From NCBI RefSeq assembly GCF_000014045.1, contig NC_008209.1:1387001-1451000 (forward strand): a stretch of 64,000 nt of DNA, in the 5' to 3' direction. Shown here piece by piece: positions 53,972 to 63,032 of the stretch. This stretch comes from Roseobacter denitrificans OCh 114. Its GTDB lineage: Bacteria > Pseudomonadota > Alphaproteobacteria > Rhodobacterales > Rhodobacteraceae. Under the pieces are notes generated by a model. The model was not told the origin of the DNA and ran no database searches. It saw only the letters and a list, made by a program, of their open reading frames with translations. The translations under genes and the position numbers were made by a program. Position 1 is the first letter of the stretch. Every line of letters starts with the position of its first letter.

Positions 53972-54676
53972 ATGCGCGTGTTCTTTTCGACTTTGGCCGG
54001 TCTTGCCCTTGCTTTGGCAGCGGGGGGCGCGGTGGCCAGTGGTTTGGGCGATGCGGACAAGGGCCGGGAGGTGTTCCGTCAATGCGCATTCTGCCATGCG
54101 GTGGGGGAGGGGGCTGAAAATGGCATCGGCCCCCATTTGAACGGTGTGTTTGGCCGCGCGGCAGGGCGCATTGAGGGGGTGCAATACTCCAAGAGCATGA
54201 TCCGGATGGGCAATGACGGCCTGATCTGGACGGCGCAAACCCTTGACGCCTACATCGAAAACCCGCGCGCCTTGGTCTCCAAAACACGGATGAGTTTCCG
54301 GGGCATCAAAAACGAACAAGAACGCTCCGACCTCATGGCGTATTTGCGCCGTTACTCCGATGATCCGGGCAACATCCCCGAAGCCGAACCGACCGCGACG
54401 GGCACCGATCATGATCTGGACCCGGTGATCCTCGCCATTCAGGGGGATCCTGAATACGGCGAATACCTCGCAAGTGAGTGCAAGACCTGCCACCAGACAA
54501 GTGGCGCAAACGATGGTATTCCTGGAATTACGCAATGGCCGACGGAGGATTTCGTAGTGGCCATGCACGCCTACAAACGCAAGCTCAGACCCCATCCCGT
54601 CATGCAGATGATGGCGGGGCGGTTGTCAAATGACGAAATAGCGGCGCTGGCCGCATATTTTCAGGACCTCGAATAA
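53972..54676 (+). CDS. soxE: Dihaem c-type cytochrome SoxE
   Basis: A 234-residue secreted cytochrome. The signal peptide is MRVFFSTLAGLALALAAGGA. Haem sites are QCAFCH at about residues 37-42 and ECKTCH at about 169-174. It resembles the SoxE described in Paracoccus and the dihaem subunit of flavocytochrome c sulfide dehydrogenase; its gene precedes the flavoprotein soxF. It is 5 bp after soxD. Confidence 0.9.
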   Translation: MRVFFSTLAGLALALAAGGAVASGLGDADKGREVFRQCAFCHAVGEGAENGIGPHLNGVFGRAAGRIEGVQYSKSMIRMGNDGLIWTAQTLDAYIENPRALVSKTRMSFRGIKNEQERSDLMAYLRRYSDDPGNIPEAEPTATGTDHDLDPVILAIQGDPEYGEYLASECKTCHQTSGANDGIPGITQWPTEDFVVAMHAYKRKLRPHPVMQMMAGRLSNDEIAALAAYFQDLE

Positions 54677-54704
54677 CGGGGCCAAACTCTGGGAGGAGAG
54701 AACG

Positions 54705-55973
54705 ATGACACTTAAAAGACGCGCCTTTCTGGGCACGGGTGCCGCCGCAATGGGAACCCTTGCGGCGCCCGCCGTTTTTGCGGCTGGCCACGGCAAACCA
54801 CAGGTGGTTGTTGTCGGTGGGGGCGCAGGCGGTGCGACCGCTGCGCGCTATATCGCCAAGGACAGCAAGGGTGAGGTCGGGGTCACCTTGATCGAGCCGA
54901 CACGCCAGTATTACACCTGCTTCTTTTCGAACCTCTATATCGGCGGGTTCAAAGAGATGGGGCAGCTCGGTCATTCCTATGGTGGCCTTGCTGCCAGTGG
55001 TGTGAATGTTGTGCATGATTGGGCCACGGGCGTTGATCGCGATTCCAAGACGGTTGCGCTGGCGGGGGGCGGATCGGTTCCCTACGACAAGCTGATCCTG
55101 TCGCCCGGCATTGATTTTGTCGAGGGCGCGGTCGAGGGATGGGACCTTTCTGCGCAAAATGCGATGCCACATGCCTATAAGGGGGGATCGCAAACGGAAT
55201 TGCTCAAGGCGCAACTGATGGCGATGCCGCAGGGCTGCACCTATGCGATGGTCGCACCGCCCAACCCCTACCGCTGCCCCCCCGGTCCTTATGAACGGGT
55301 GTCGATGGTGGCGCATTACCTCAAGGCGAACAATCCGACGGCCAAGATCATTATTGCTGATCCGAAAGCCAAGTTCTCAAAACAAGCGCTGTTTGAGGAA
55401 GGCTGGGCGGATCACTACGCAGGCATGATCGACTGGGTGGGTGACGATTTCGGCGGCGGCAATGTAGCAGTTGACGCGGATGCGATGACCTTGTCGATCG
55501 ATGGTGAAGTCACAAATGTCGATGTCTGCAATGTCATCCCCGCCATGAAAGCGGGTCATATTGCCACGCTTGCCGGTGTGACAGACGGAAACTGGGCCCC
55601 TGTGAATGCGCACGATATGTCGTCAAAGGCGGATGCGGATATCTATGTTCTGGGCGATGCTGCGCAGCAGGGGGATATGCCAAAGTCGGGCTATTCGGCC
55701 AATTCGCAGGCAAAGGTATGTGCCAATGCGGTGCGCGGTGCGCTGACCGGGTCCAAAGTCTTCCCGGCCAAGTTCTCCAACACCTGCTGGTCGCTGATCG
55801 ACACCAACAACGGCGTCAAGGTCGGTGCGACCTATGAGGCGACCGAGGAAAAGATCGCCAAGGTTGACGGTTTCATCTCGGCGACGGGCGAGACCGCAGA
55901 ACTGCGCAAGACGACCTATGAGGAATCCGAAGGGTGGTATACCGGTATCACCGCCGACATGTTCGGAGCTTAG
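54705..55973 (+). CDS. soxF: Flavoprotein SoxF (sulfide dehydrogenase-type)
   Basis: A 422-residue FCSD/SQR-family FAD protein. The Tat signal is KRRAFLGTGAAAMGTLAAPA. The FAD motif is VVVVGGGAGGATAARYI (about residue 28). The redox cysteines expected of flavocytochrome c are present in YYTCFFSNLYIGG and NPYRCPPGPYER. The C-terminal domain has NTCWSLIDTNNGVKVGATYE. With SoxE it probably oxidises sulfide or stimulates the Sox system. Confidence 0.92.
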   Translation: MTLKRRAFLGTGAAAMGTLAAPAVFAAGHGKPQVVVVGGGAGGATAARYIAKDSKGEVGVTLIEPTRQYYTCFFSNLYIGGFKEMGQLGHSYGGLAASGVNVVHDWATGVDRDSKTVALAGGGSVPYDKLILSPGIDFVEGAVEGWDLSAQNAMPHAYKGGSQTELLKAQLMAMPQGCTYAMVAPPNPYRCPPGPYERVSMVAHYLKANNPTAKIIIADPKAKFSKQALFEEGWADHYAGMIDWVGDDFGGGNVAVDADAMTLSIDGEVTNVDVCNVIPAMKAGHIATLAGVTDGNWAPVNAHDMSSKADADIYVLGDAAQQGDMPKSGYSANSQAKVCANAVRGALTGSKVFPAKFSNTCWSLIDTNNGVKVGATYEATEEKIAKVDGFISATGETAELRKTTYEESEGWYTGITADMFGA

Positions 55974-56053
55974 GCTGAAACGGAGAGGGCTTTGATCACG
56001 CGCAAGGCTCTCTTTGACCATATCGCTGATTTGAACTGCGAAAGGGGACGGAT

Positions 56054-56494
56054 ATGCGAATATTACTTTGGGCGGGGCTGACCTGCGTGGTCACTTTCGG
56101 GGTGGCACAGGCGCAGGATACTTCTGTGGTATATCCGTTTGACGGCAGTTTTGATGATGCTGCCTTCAGCGTGGAAAACGCGATCCTCGGCGAAGGGCTG
56201 GTGATTGATTACGTCAGTCACACGGGCGAGATGCTCAACCGGACGGGCGGAGACCTCGGCAGTGATGTAAAACTGTTTGAAGCGGCGGACATCTACGTGT
56301 TCTGTTCTGCTGTGGTGTCGCGCAAAGTGATGGAAGCGGATCCCATGAACATCGCGCATTGCCCCTACGGCATCTTTGTTGCCGAACGCGCAGGCGAGGT
56401 GATGGTGGGATACCGAACCTATCCCGAAGGCCCCATGCAAGAGGTTCAATCGCTGCTCGATGGCATCGCGCGCGAGGCGGTTGGATTGGAGTAA
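56054..56494 (+). CDS. Secreted DUF302-domain protein
   Basis: A 146-residue protein with a signal peptide (MRILLWAGLTCVVTFGVAQA) and a DUF302 fold (YPFDGSFDDAAFSVENAILG, then CPYGIFVAERAG). Two cysteines remain in the mature part (YVFCSAV and AHCPYG). DUF302 proteins are often found beside sox and other sulfur genes, but their role is unknown. It is co-directional with soxF and 80 bp behind it. Confidence 0.8.
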   Translation: MRILLWAGLTCVVTFGVAQAQDTSVVYPFDGSFDDAAFSVENAILGEGLVIDYVSHTGEMLNRTGGDLGSDVKLFEAADIYVFCSAVVSRKVMEADPMNIAHCPYGIFVAERAGEVMVGYRTYPEGPMQEVQSLLDGIAREAVGLE

Positions 56495-56603
56495 TCGCCC
56501 AGGGTTCTTCAAAAATGCTGCCCGCTGCGCTCCGGTCATTGATCTGCATCAGGGTGTTTGCGGCCAAAGCCGTGTTGGCTCTGACCAAGAACAAGGCACA
56601 GAG

Positions 56604-57671
56604 ATGATCGAAGGGCTCCTGGATCAATTTGGTGAGGGTGCCGTGCTTGCGGGCGCGGGGGCGTTGACGGGCGTTCTGTTCGGCGTCATGGCGCAACATT
56701 CCCGGTTCTGCCTGCGCGCGGCCACGGTCGAAGTCTCGACCGCGTCCCTTGGGCCACGTCTGGCAATATGGCTGATCGCGTTTTGTGCGGCGGTCCTCTT
56801 CGTGCAGGGCGCGATTGCTCTGAACGTTCTGGATGTCTCTGCCAGCCGCCAGTTGTCTGCCACCGGCAGCATGTCGGGGGCGATCATCGGCGGGCTGTTG
56901 TTCGGGTCGGGTATGATCCTTGCGCGCGGCTGCGCGAGCCGTCTGCTGGTGCTGTCGGCCACAGGAAACCTGAGAGCGCTGATCACCGGCCTCGTCCTGA
57001 CCCTTGTGGCGCAAGCGTCCTTGCGCGGAGTGCTCTCTCCGCTGCGCGAAAACCTCTCCGGTCTCTGGCTGATTGAGGGGGGGCAGGGGCGCAATATCAT
57101 GTCCTATTTCGGTTTGACGCCCCTGTTGTTGAGCGTGCTGGCAGGCATCGGGCTTTGTCTGGCTGTCGTGCTGGCGCAGCAGCGCGCGGTCAAAGGGACC
57201 CAGGCTTTCGCTGCCGCTGGCGTGGGGGCGGCTGTGGCGCTTGGCTGGATGCTGACCTATGCCGTGGCGCAGGTCTCCTTCGAAATCGTGCCGATTGCTT
57301 CCGTGACCTTTACGGGGCCTTCGGCGGATACGCTGATGGGGCTGGTGAACACTTCGGATTTGCCGCTTGGGTTCGGTGTCGGCTTGGTACCGGGGGTGTT
57401 TATCGGCGCGGGCGCCATGGCCTTGTTGACCCGCGAGGCCGCATTGGAACGCTTTGGCGCAGATACCCCGATGGAACGGTACTTGATCGGCGCTGTTTTC
57501 ATGGGGTTTGGCAGCATGCTGGCGGGCGGTTGTGCGGTGGGGGCGGGCATGTCCGGCGGGGCGATCTTTGCATTGACCGCATGGGTTGCGCTGTTTTGCA
57601 TGTGGCTGGGCGCGATGGTGACCCATGTCATCCTGGCCCGGGTTCACGACCGCAGGGCAACACTGGCTTAA
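56604..57671 (+). CDS. YeeE/YedE-family transporter (SoxT-like, copy 2)
   Basis: A 355-residue YeeE/YedE membrane protein with two sulfur-transport repeats. Cys motifs are AQHSRFCLRAATVE (about residue 31), ARGCASRLLVLSATGNLRAL (about 112) and AGGCAVGAGMSGGAIFALT (about 312). The ATG at 56604 gives the family length; the frame is open further upstream. It is a distant paralogue of the protein at 44256-45314, and the pair bracket the sox genes. One may import thiosulfate and the other another sulfur species or sulfite/sulfur product; the direction is not predictable. Confidence 0.85.
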   Translation: MIEGLLDQFGEGAVLAGAGALTGVLFGVMAQHSRFCLRAATVEVSTASLGPRLAIWLIAFCAAVLFVQGAIALNVLDVSASRQLSATGSMSGAIIGGLLFGSGMILARGCASRLLVLSATGNLRALITGLVLTLVAQASLRGVLSPLRENLSGLWLIEGGQGRNIMSYFGLTPLLLSVLAGIGLCLAVVLAQQRAVKGTQAFAAAGVGAAVALGWMLTYAVAQVSFEIVPIASVTFTGPSADTLMGLVNTSDLPLGFGVGLVPGVFIGAGAMALLTREAALERFGADTPMERYLIGAVFMGFGSMLAGGCAVGAGMSGGAIFALTAWVALFCMWLGAMVTHVILARVHDRRATLA

Positions 57672-57773
57672 AGCGTCATGGGAAACACCTGAATCACCCA
57701 TTGCTGTGTGAAACCAAAGGTTTCAAAGCGGTGGGTGATACGCGGTTATAATGGTAATTTCATCAGACGCTAT
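57670..57773. repeat. Palindromic intergenic repeat, copy 2
   Basis: A 104-bp element starting at the transporter stop codon with AAAGCGTC (57670-57677) and ending GACGCTAT (57766-57773). Nested stems are ATCACCCA/TGGGTGAT and GAAACC/GGTTTC around AAA. It fills the gap between two convergent genes. It aligns with 18278-18380, but with different paired bases in the stems. Confidence 0.85.
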
Positions 57774-57779
57774 AGGCCG

Positions 57780-58724
57780 CTATTCGAACTCCATCTGCTC
57801 AAAGACGCGACCTGCGTTCTTGGTTGCCAGTTCTTCGAATGTGTCCAGATGCGCATAGGGTGACTGATCAACATAATAGGCTTCGGCAAGACCGCCGCCT
57901 TCCTCCAGAAGCGCCCCGATCTGCCCGCGCAAGAACACGAGGTAATCGAGGGTATAGCGGCGCACCTGATCCATATTTGTCGGATGGCCGTGACCGGGAA
58001 TGACATAGGTCGCGGCGAGGGGTTCGAATTCAGTTTCCCATGTCTCAATCCACTCTGCGGTCATTGTATCTTCAAAGATCGGCAGCATGCGTTCGTGAAA
58101 GGCCATGTCGCCGGAAATCACCATGCTTTGCTGCGGTAGCCATACGATGATATCGCCCGGACTATGCGCGGGACCAAGGTAGCGCGCCTCGATCTGCATG
58201 CCGCCCATCTCAACGGTGTAACTGTCCTCAAAAGTGATCGACGGGGCGGCAAGCCAGGTTTTATCCGCCCGTTCCCTGACCCGCGCGATGGCGGCTTGCA
58301 AAGAGGCATCGCCATTCTCCTCAAACGCTGCGGCCGCGTCCACATGTGCCACGATATCGACGCCAAGGTCGGCCCAATACGAATTGCCCAGCATCGCGTG
58401 GCCCTGACCGTTTTCGTTGATCACCAGTTTGACCGGCTGATCCGTCACGGCTTTGATCTCGGCATGAAGCGCCTCGGCCAGCAGATAGGAGGCGCCCGCG
58501 TTGATCACCACCACGCCGTCGCCGGTGACAATAAAGCTGAGGTTGTTGTTATGGCCTGCGTTTTCGTAGGTGGGCGGGGCGGTCGCACCGATCGCCGAAA
58601 ACACGTGCGGAATGACCTCGACCGGTTTGGCATAGAGCATCGAGGCGGGGTACTGATCGGGGATGTCTTCGCTGGCCATCACCGGACCACACAGCAAAGC
58701 GAGTGCGAGGCTTGCGTGTTTCAT
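57780..58724 (-). CDS. Metallo-beta-lactamase-fold protein with degenerate zinc motif (SoxH-like)
   Basis: A 314-residue secreted MBL-fold protein. The signal peptide is MKHASLALALLCGPVMAS. The canonical HxHxDH metal motif is replaced by E104-N-G-Q-G-H109 in NENGQGHAMLGN. Later motifs remain: LGPAHSPGD (His/Asp) and IPGHGHPTN. The binuclear zinc site is therefore at least half lost. ATG 58724 has AAGGAGGG at good spacing; ATG 58730 overlaps the upstream stop and is an alternative. It resembles SoxH-type proteins at the end of sox clusters; function unknown. Confidence 0.82.
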   Translation of the reverse strand: MKHASLALALLCGPVMASEDIPDQYPASMLYAKPVEVIPHVFSAIGATAPPTYENAGHNNNLSFIVTGDGVVVINAGASYLLAEALHAEIKAVTDQPVKLVINENGQGHAMLGNSYWADLGVDIVAHVDAAAAFEENGDASLQAAIARVRERADKTWLAAPSITFEDSYTVEMGGMQIEARYLGPAHSPGDIIVWLPQQSMVISGDMAFHERMLPIFEDTMTAEWIETWETEFEPLAATYVIPGHGHPTNMDQVRRYTLDYLVFLRGQIGALLEEGGGLAEAYYVDQSPYAHLDTFEELATKNAGRVFEQMEFE

Positions 58725-58726
58725 GC

Positions 58727-59644
58727 TCATCCCTCCTTCACAAACGTATACCCGTCTGTGCCTTTCTCTACATGGCCCACGCCGTTGCCGGTCAGGTGAA
58801 AACCGATCACGCGGGTCTTTTCAAGCGCCAGTTGATCCATCAGCGAAACGCGTGTGGCGGCGGCGGCCTCCGGGTTCTGGTCCGCGCCGGAATGCCACTG
58901 CGGCCGTGCAAAGGCGATATGATCGTTGCCGATGGAATCGCCGAGGATCATCACCGCGTCACTGCCGTCCCGCACCTCAAAGGCCATGTGACCCGGTGTG
59001 TGCCCAAAGGTGGCCCGCGCGGCGACACCGCCGATGATCTCATCACCGTCATTGAGAAAGCTGATCTGGTCTTCGATCATCTCAAGGCGCCGTTTCGCAC
59101 CTACGGCAAAGGAAGCGCGCGCCTCACCGATGTCATCCACGGTATTGGGGTTCATCCAATACTCCCATTCCGCTTTGCCGATCATGTAGCTGGCATTGGC
59201 AAACAGCGGGTCGTCGAAATCATCCAAGAGCCCCCACAGGTGATCGGGATGGGCATGCGTGAAGATGACGTCGGTTATGTCTTCCGGGGCAACGCCGAGG
59301 GCATCAAGGGAGTTCACAATGGCCCCCGTGTTCGGGGAGAACCCAGGACCAGACCCCACGTCGAAGAGGACCGTCCGCGCGCCCCGTCGCAATAGGGTCA
59401 CGTTGCAGGGCGGCGTCAGCGTGTCGGGGGATTGACCGTAGCGCGCGAGTATCGGCAACAACTCGTTTTTAGGCATTGGATCAAAGATGAAACCGCCCGG
59501 TAAGGTCAACGAACCGTCGCTGACGACATCAAGCCTCGTGCTGCCGACCATCACCTGCGCATGGGCCTGTGTCGCGTGCAGACCAAGCATCGCAGTCGCC
59601 GTCAGCCCTGCGCCCTGTTTCAAAAGCCTTCGTCTGCCGCGCAT
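58727..59644 (-). CDS. Metallo-beta-lactamase-fold hydrolase (intact zinc motif)
   Basis: A 305-residue secreted MBL-fold protein. A Tat-like signal (MRGRRRLLKQGAGLTATAML) ends near AHAQ. Zinc ligands are complete: HAHPDH in VIFTHAHPDHLWGL (about residue 125), His in FGHTPGHMAFEV, Asp in MILGDSIG, and His in VIGFHLTG. The ATG at 59644 follows GGGGGA; 59656 is possible. It is translated just ahead of the degenerate MBL gene and carries a SoxR-type site at 59659-59674. The substrate is unknown; a sulfur or thiol-ester compound is conceivable. Confidence 0.85.
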   Translation of the reverse strand: MRGRRRLLKQGAGLTATAMLGLHATQAHAQVMVGSTRLDVVSDGSLTLPGGFIFDPMPKNELLPILARYGQSPDTLTPPCNVTLLRRGARTVLFDVGSGPGFSPNTGAIVNSLDALGVAPEDITDVIFTHAHPDHLWGLLDDFDDPLFANASYMIGKAEWEYWMNPNTVDDIGEARASFAVGAKRRLEMIEDQISFLNDGDEIIGGVAARATFGHTPGHMAFEVRDGSDAVMILGDSIGNDHIAFARPQWHSGADQNPEAAAATRVSLMDQLALEKTRVIGFHLTGNGVGHVEKGTDGYTFVKEG

Positions 59645-59992
59645 ATTTTCCCCCATCAATTCTATTATATGAATGTGATTGATTGTATGGCATGACGCAA
59701 GCACTATCGTTGATCGCGGGTTTTCGCTGTCATGCTCGGCGCTGGCCCCCGGTCTTGCATGACACCGGCTGCTTCTGATGCTTTTTGCGGCGCAGGATTG
59801 GGCAACTGCCTGCGATAATTCGGTTTTTCGACTATTTGCGCGCGGCCAGCATCATTGCTCAAAATCACCTTGGCAGATGCAATGGATAGATTTTGCCGTG
59901 TGAGCGGTGGCTAGAAATTCCTTGACTCAATTCCAAGCCTATTGTCTCGTTTGTATGCGAACAAAAAAATGATATCCATCGGGAGAGTAAAA
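59645..59992. other. Intergenic region between divergent MBL and TAXI genes
   Basis: A 348-bp gap. It contains the SoxR-type site at 59659-59674 close to the MBL start, and on the right a TTGACT box (59922-59927) that may serve the TAXI operon, though no good -10 is evident. Nothing else is recognised. Confidence 0.5.
59659..59674. promoter_or_regulatory. SoxR-type operator before the MBL gene pair
   Basis: ATTC-TATTATAT-GAAT is a perfect ATTC-N8-GAAT, the same motif as upstream of soxX. It lies 15-30 bp upstream of the MBL start codon at 59644. Confidence 0.7.
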
Positions 59993-60982
59993 TTGCCTAG
60001 ATTATTTCAGTTTGTCGCAGCCGCCGCGATCTCCGGCGTTGCATTTTCAGCATCCGCACCGGCCCATGCCGGAAACAACATCACGCTTTGTGGTGGCAGC
60101 CCGGGTGGTCTGTGGTCCCTGTTGGGCGCTGGCATCGACGCCGCCGTGCGAAAGGTCGATCCGGAGTCGAATGTGACCTATCAAACATCCAGCGGTGGCT
60201 TTGCCAATATCGTGCAGGTCAATCAGGGCAAGTGTGATCTGGCCATCGTTCACGTCGGCGAGGTGGCCATCGCCGCGCGGGGCGAAGCCCCGTTCAGGGA
60301 GCCGACGGGCGGTGTTGCTGCTGTTGCGCTTCTTTACAACTGGGCGCCGATGCAATGGGTCACGGACAAATCCTTTGCGCAGGAGAACGGGATTGAATCC
60401 ATCAGTGATCTGGCGGCGCTGGAAGGCGAATACAATCTGGTGGTAAACCGCCGAGGCATCCTGCCGTCGATCCTAGCGGAGAAGTCGCTCGAAGCCTCGG
60501 GCATAACCTTTGAGGCCATCGAAGGCAAAGGCGGCAGTGTGCAGTTTCAGGGCTCCAGCACTGCCTCCGAGATCATGCAGAACGGGCGTGCGGATACGTG
60601 GGTCAACGCAACATTCGTCGGAAGCGGAAGCATCAATTCCATCGCGTCAAAGCGGGACCTGACGTTGTTGTCCGTCTCCGATGATGTGATCGCCGCCATG
60701 CAGGACGCCTATGGCTCAACGGCTGTGACCATCCCGGCAGGTGCCTACGAATGGCTTGATCGCGACATCAAGACCTTTGGCGCACAGGCGGCACTGATCG
60801 CCGCAGAAGGGGCTGATCCCGAAATCGTCGGTCTGGTTGCCAAGGCGATCTACGAAAACGTCGGCGAAATTCAGGGTGTGCACAAAGCCATGGGGGCCTT
60901 CAACGCAGACCTCGGGGCCTCGATCACGCTGATCGACTACCACCCTGCGGCGATGGCTGCGATCAAGGCTGCTGGCAGCTAA
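59993..60982 (+). CDS. TAXI-family TRAP solute-binding protein
   Basis: A 329-residue TAXI-type periplasmic binding protein. A GGGAGAG Shine-Dalgarno (59981-59987) points to TTG 59993 as start, giving the signal peptide of about 26 residues ending in APAHA. ATG 59969 would add eight residues. The mature sequence opens with NITLCGGSPGGLWSLLGAGI, the TAXI family pattern, and includes NQGKCDLAIVHVGEVA. It delivers substrate to the fused permease encoded next. Substrate unknown. Confidence 0.87.
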   Translation: MPRLFQFVAAAAISGVAFSASAPAHAGNNITLCGGSPGGLWSLLGAGIDAAVRKVDPESNVTYQTSSGGFANIVQVNQGKCDLAIVHVGEVAIAARGEAPFREPTGGVAAVALLYNWAPMQWVTDKSFAQENGIESISDLAALEGEYNLVVNRRGILPSILAEKSLEASGITFEAIEGKGGSVQFQGSSTASEIMQNGRADTWVNATFVGSGSINSIASKRDLTLLSVSDDVIAAMQDAYGSTAVTIPAGAYEWLDRDIKTFGAQAALIAAEGADPEIVGLVAKAIYENVGEIQGVHKAMGAFNADLGASITLIDYHPAAMAAIKAAGS

Positions 60983-61063
60983 ACCGCGCGATCATTCCGG
61001 CGTGGGCACAAGGGGCGCGCCGGTGTGTACTCGCGTGCTGTTGAGACGATCGAAAGGCACCCA

Positions 61064-62989
61064 ATGTCGGCACCTGGAATACTTGGGCTTCTCTTCTCCA
61101 CAGGATCCCGCCGCAGCATCAAGGGGCGTTTGTACTGGCCCATCCGGCTTTACACCGCGCTGTTTTCTGTCTGGGTCATGTGGGCGGCAACGCTGTCGCG
61201 GATTGATGCGCTGTCTCTGACGGTCATTTTCCTGTGCCTGATATATGTACCCGCGTTTCTGCTCATCGGTGCCACAGACAGATCAGGGACAAAGGCCACG
61301 CTGCCGGACTGGATCCTGTCCTTGGCGGCGGCTGCCTGTGCCTGCTATTTCATCATTAAAATTCCCGAAACAGCCTCCCGGATCAGCCTGTTTGACCAGC
61401 TGAGCACCGATCAGTTCATTATGGCGTCCATCCTGATCCTGCTGACGCTTGAGATCACCCGGCGCACGGTTGGCCTGTTTCTGATGTGCATCGTTCTGAC
61501 CTTCATCATCTACAATCTCTATGGGCATCTGATCAGCGGCCCGCTGGGGCACGGGTATATCTCGCTCAACCACTTTGTGGACATCAACATCTACACCACC
61601 GACGGATTGTTCGGCGTGCCGGTGCGCGTGGCGGCCACATATGCGTTCCTCTTCGTCATGTTCGGCACGTTTCTGGAGCGAGCCAAGGGGGGCGCGTTTT
61701 TCTTTAACCTTGCGGCGACGATTTCGGGCCGGTCCGTGGGTGGCCCTGCAAAGATCGCCGTGGTCTCATCGGCGTTGTTCGGCACCATGTCAGGCAGCCC
61801 CACATCCGACGTTGTGGCCACCGGGTCGATCACGATCCCGATGATGAAAAGGCTGGGCTATGACCGTAGTCTGGCCGCCGGTGTTGAGGTCGCCTCGTCG
61901 ACGGGCGGTAGCCTCTTGCCGCCGGTCATGGGCTCTGCCGCCTTTATCATGGCCGAACTGATCGGCGTTGGATACGGAGAGATCGTCATCGCCGCGCTTT
62001 TGCCTGCGTTGCTCTATTATGTTGGCATCTCCATTCAGGTGCACCTGCGCTCCGTCGCGCTGAACCTTGCGCCGCTGGATGCATCCGAGGTGCCGACCTT
62101 GGGCGAAACGATGCGTCAGGGCTGGCAGTTTCTCCTGCCGATCGTGGGTTTGATCGTTTTGCTGGTGATGGGCTATTCACCGACAATGGTCGCAGTCTTC
62201 AGCGCGATTGCGGTCTGGGTTGTTTCGCAATTCAACCCGCACACGCGCCTTGGGCTTAAGGCGACCATCGAAGCCCTGTCAGATACCGCCATTCGCATGA
62301 TTGGCGTCACCGGTGCCTGCGCCGCAGCGGGGCTGGTCATCGGTGGTATTACCATGACCGGGCTGGCGTCAAAGTTCTCCTTCATCGCTTTTGCGGCTGC
62401 GGGTGACAACATCATGATCATCCTGATGCTCAGCGCGGTTGTGACCATCGTTCTGGGTCTGGGCATGCCCACGCCCAGTGCCTATGTGCTCGCGGCTGTT
62501 CTGATCGGCCCCACTTTGGTGAACGACTTTGGCTTTCAGGAATTGAACGCGCATCTGTTCCTGCTTTATTTTGCGGTGATGTCTGCGATGACGCCGCCGG
62601 TTGCGGTGGCGGCCTATGCGGCGGCGGCCATATCCGGGGCCAATCCGCTCAAGATCGCGGTGGTTGCGATGCGCCTGTCCATCGTGGCCTTTGTCGTGCC
62701 CTTCATGTTCGTGGCGAACCCTTTGGTGCTGCAACCCTTTTCCAGCGTCGAGGCGATGCTGGTCAGCGCCGGTGTGGCCTTCGCCTGCGTGCTGGTCGCC
62801 TGCGCGTCAGAGGCAAAGTGGCATGACCGTTGGTCCATGCCCACGCGTGTCGGAATGCTCCTCAGCGCCGCGTTGCTGGCGGTTCCGGACACGAATGTCA
62901 AAATCATCGGCTGTGTCAGCGGGCTGATGCTGCTCACCTTCGCCATCAAGAAGTTCAAAGACCAATACGGACGCCTCGTTACCTCATGA
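61064..62989 (+). CDS. TAXI-type TRAP transporter fused permease
   Basis: A 641-residue membrane protein combining DctQ-like and DctM-like parts, with at least 15 hydrophobic segments. DctM motifs are FGTMSGSPTSDVVATGSITIP (about residue 250), VEVASSTGGSLLPPVMGSA and GLGMPTPSAYVLAA (about 465). The ATG at 61064 follows GAAAGG; a GTG at 61025 is less likely. It lies 81 bp after the binding protein gene. Confidence 0.9.
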   Translation: MSAPGILGLLFSTGSRRSIKGRLYWPIRLYTALFSVWVMWAATLSRIDALSLTVIFLCLIYVPAFLLIGATDRSGTKATLPDWILSLAAAACACYFIIKIPETASRISLFDQLSTDQFIMASILILLTLEITRRTVGLFLMCIVLTFIIYNLYGHLISGPLGHGYISLNHFVDINIYTTDGLFGVPVRVAATYAFLFVMFGTFLERAKGGAFFFNLAATISGRSVGGPAKIAVVSSALFGTMSGSPTSDVVATGSITIPMMKRLGYDRSLAAGVEVASSTGGSLLPPVMGSAAFIMAELIGVGYGEIVIAALLPALLYYVGISIQVHLRSVALNLAPLDASEVPTLGETMRQGWQFLLPIVGLIVLLVMGYSPTMVAVFSAIAVWVVSQFNPHTRLGLKATIEALSDTAIRMIGVTGACAAAGLVIGGITMTGLASKFSFIAFAAAGDNIMIILMLSAVVTIVLGLGMPTPSAYVLAAVLIGPTLVNDFGFQELNAHLFLLYFAVMSAMTPPVAVAAYAAAAISGANPLKIAVVAMRLSIVAFVVPFMFVANPLVLQPFSSVEAMLVSAGVAFACVLVACASEAKWHDRWSMPTRVGMLLSAALLAVPDTNVKIIGCVSGLMLLTFAIKKFKDQYGRLVTS

Positions 62990-63032
62990 AACAAACAACC
63001 CGTGATCTGGCCGTCTAAAGAAAGGCATGAAT

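Noticed and set aside
56235..57701. A 488-codon minus-strand open frame opposite the DUF302 and YeeE genes
   Set aside because: Low-complexity Arg/His/Gln-rich shadow of a well-supported membrane protein gene.
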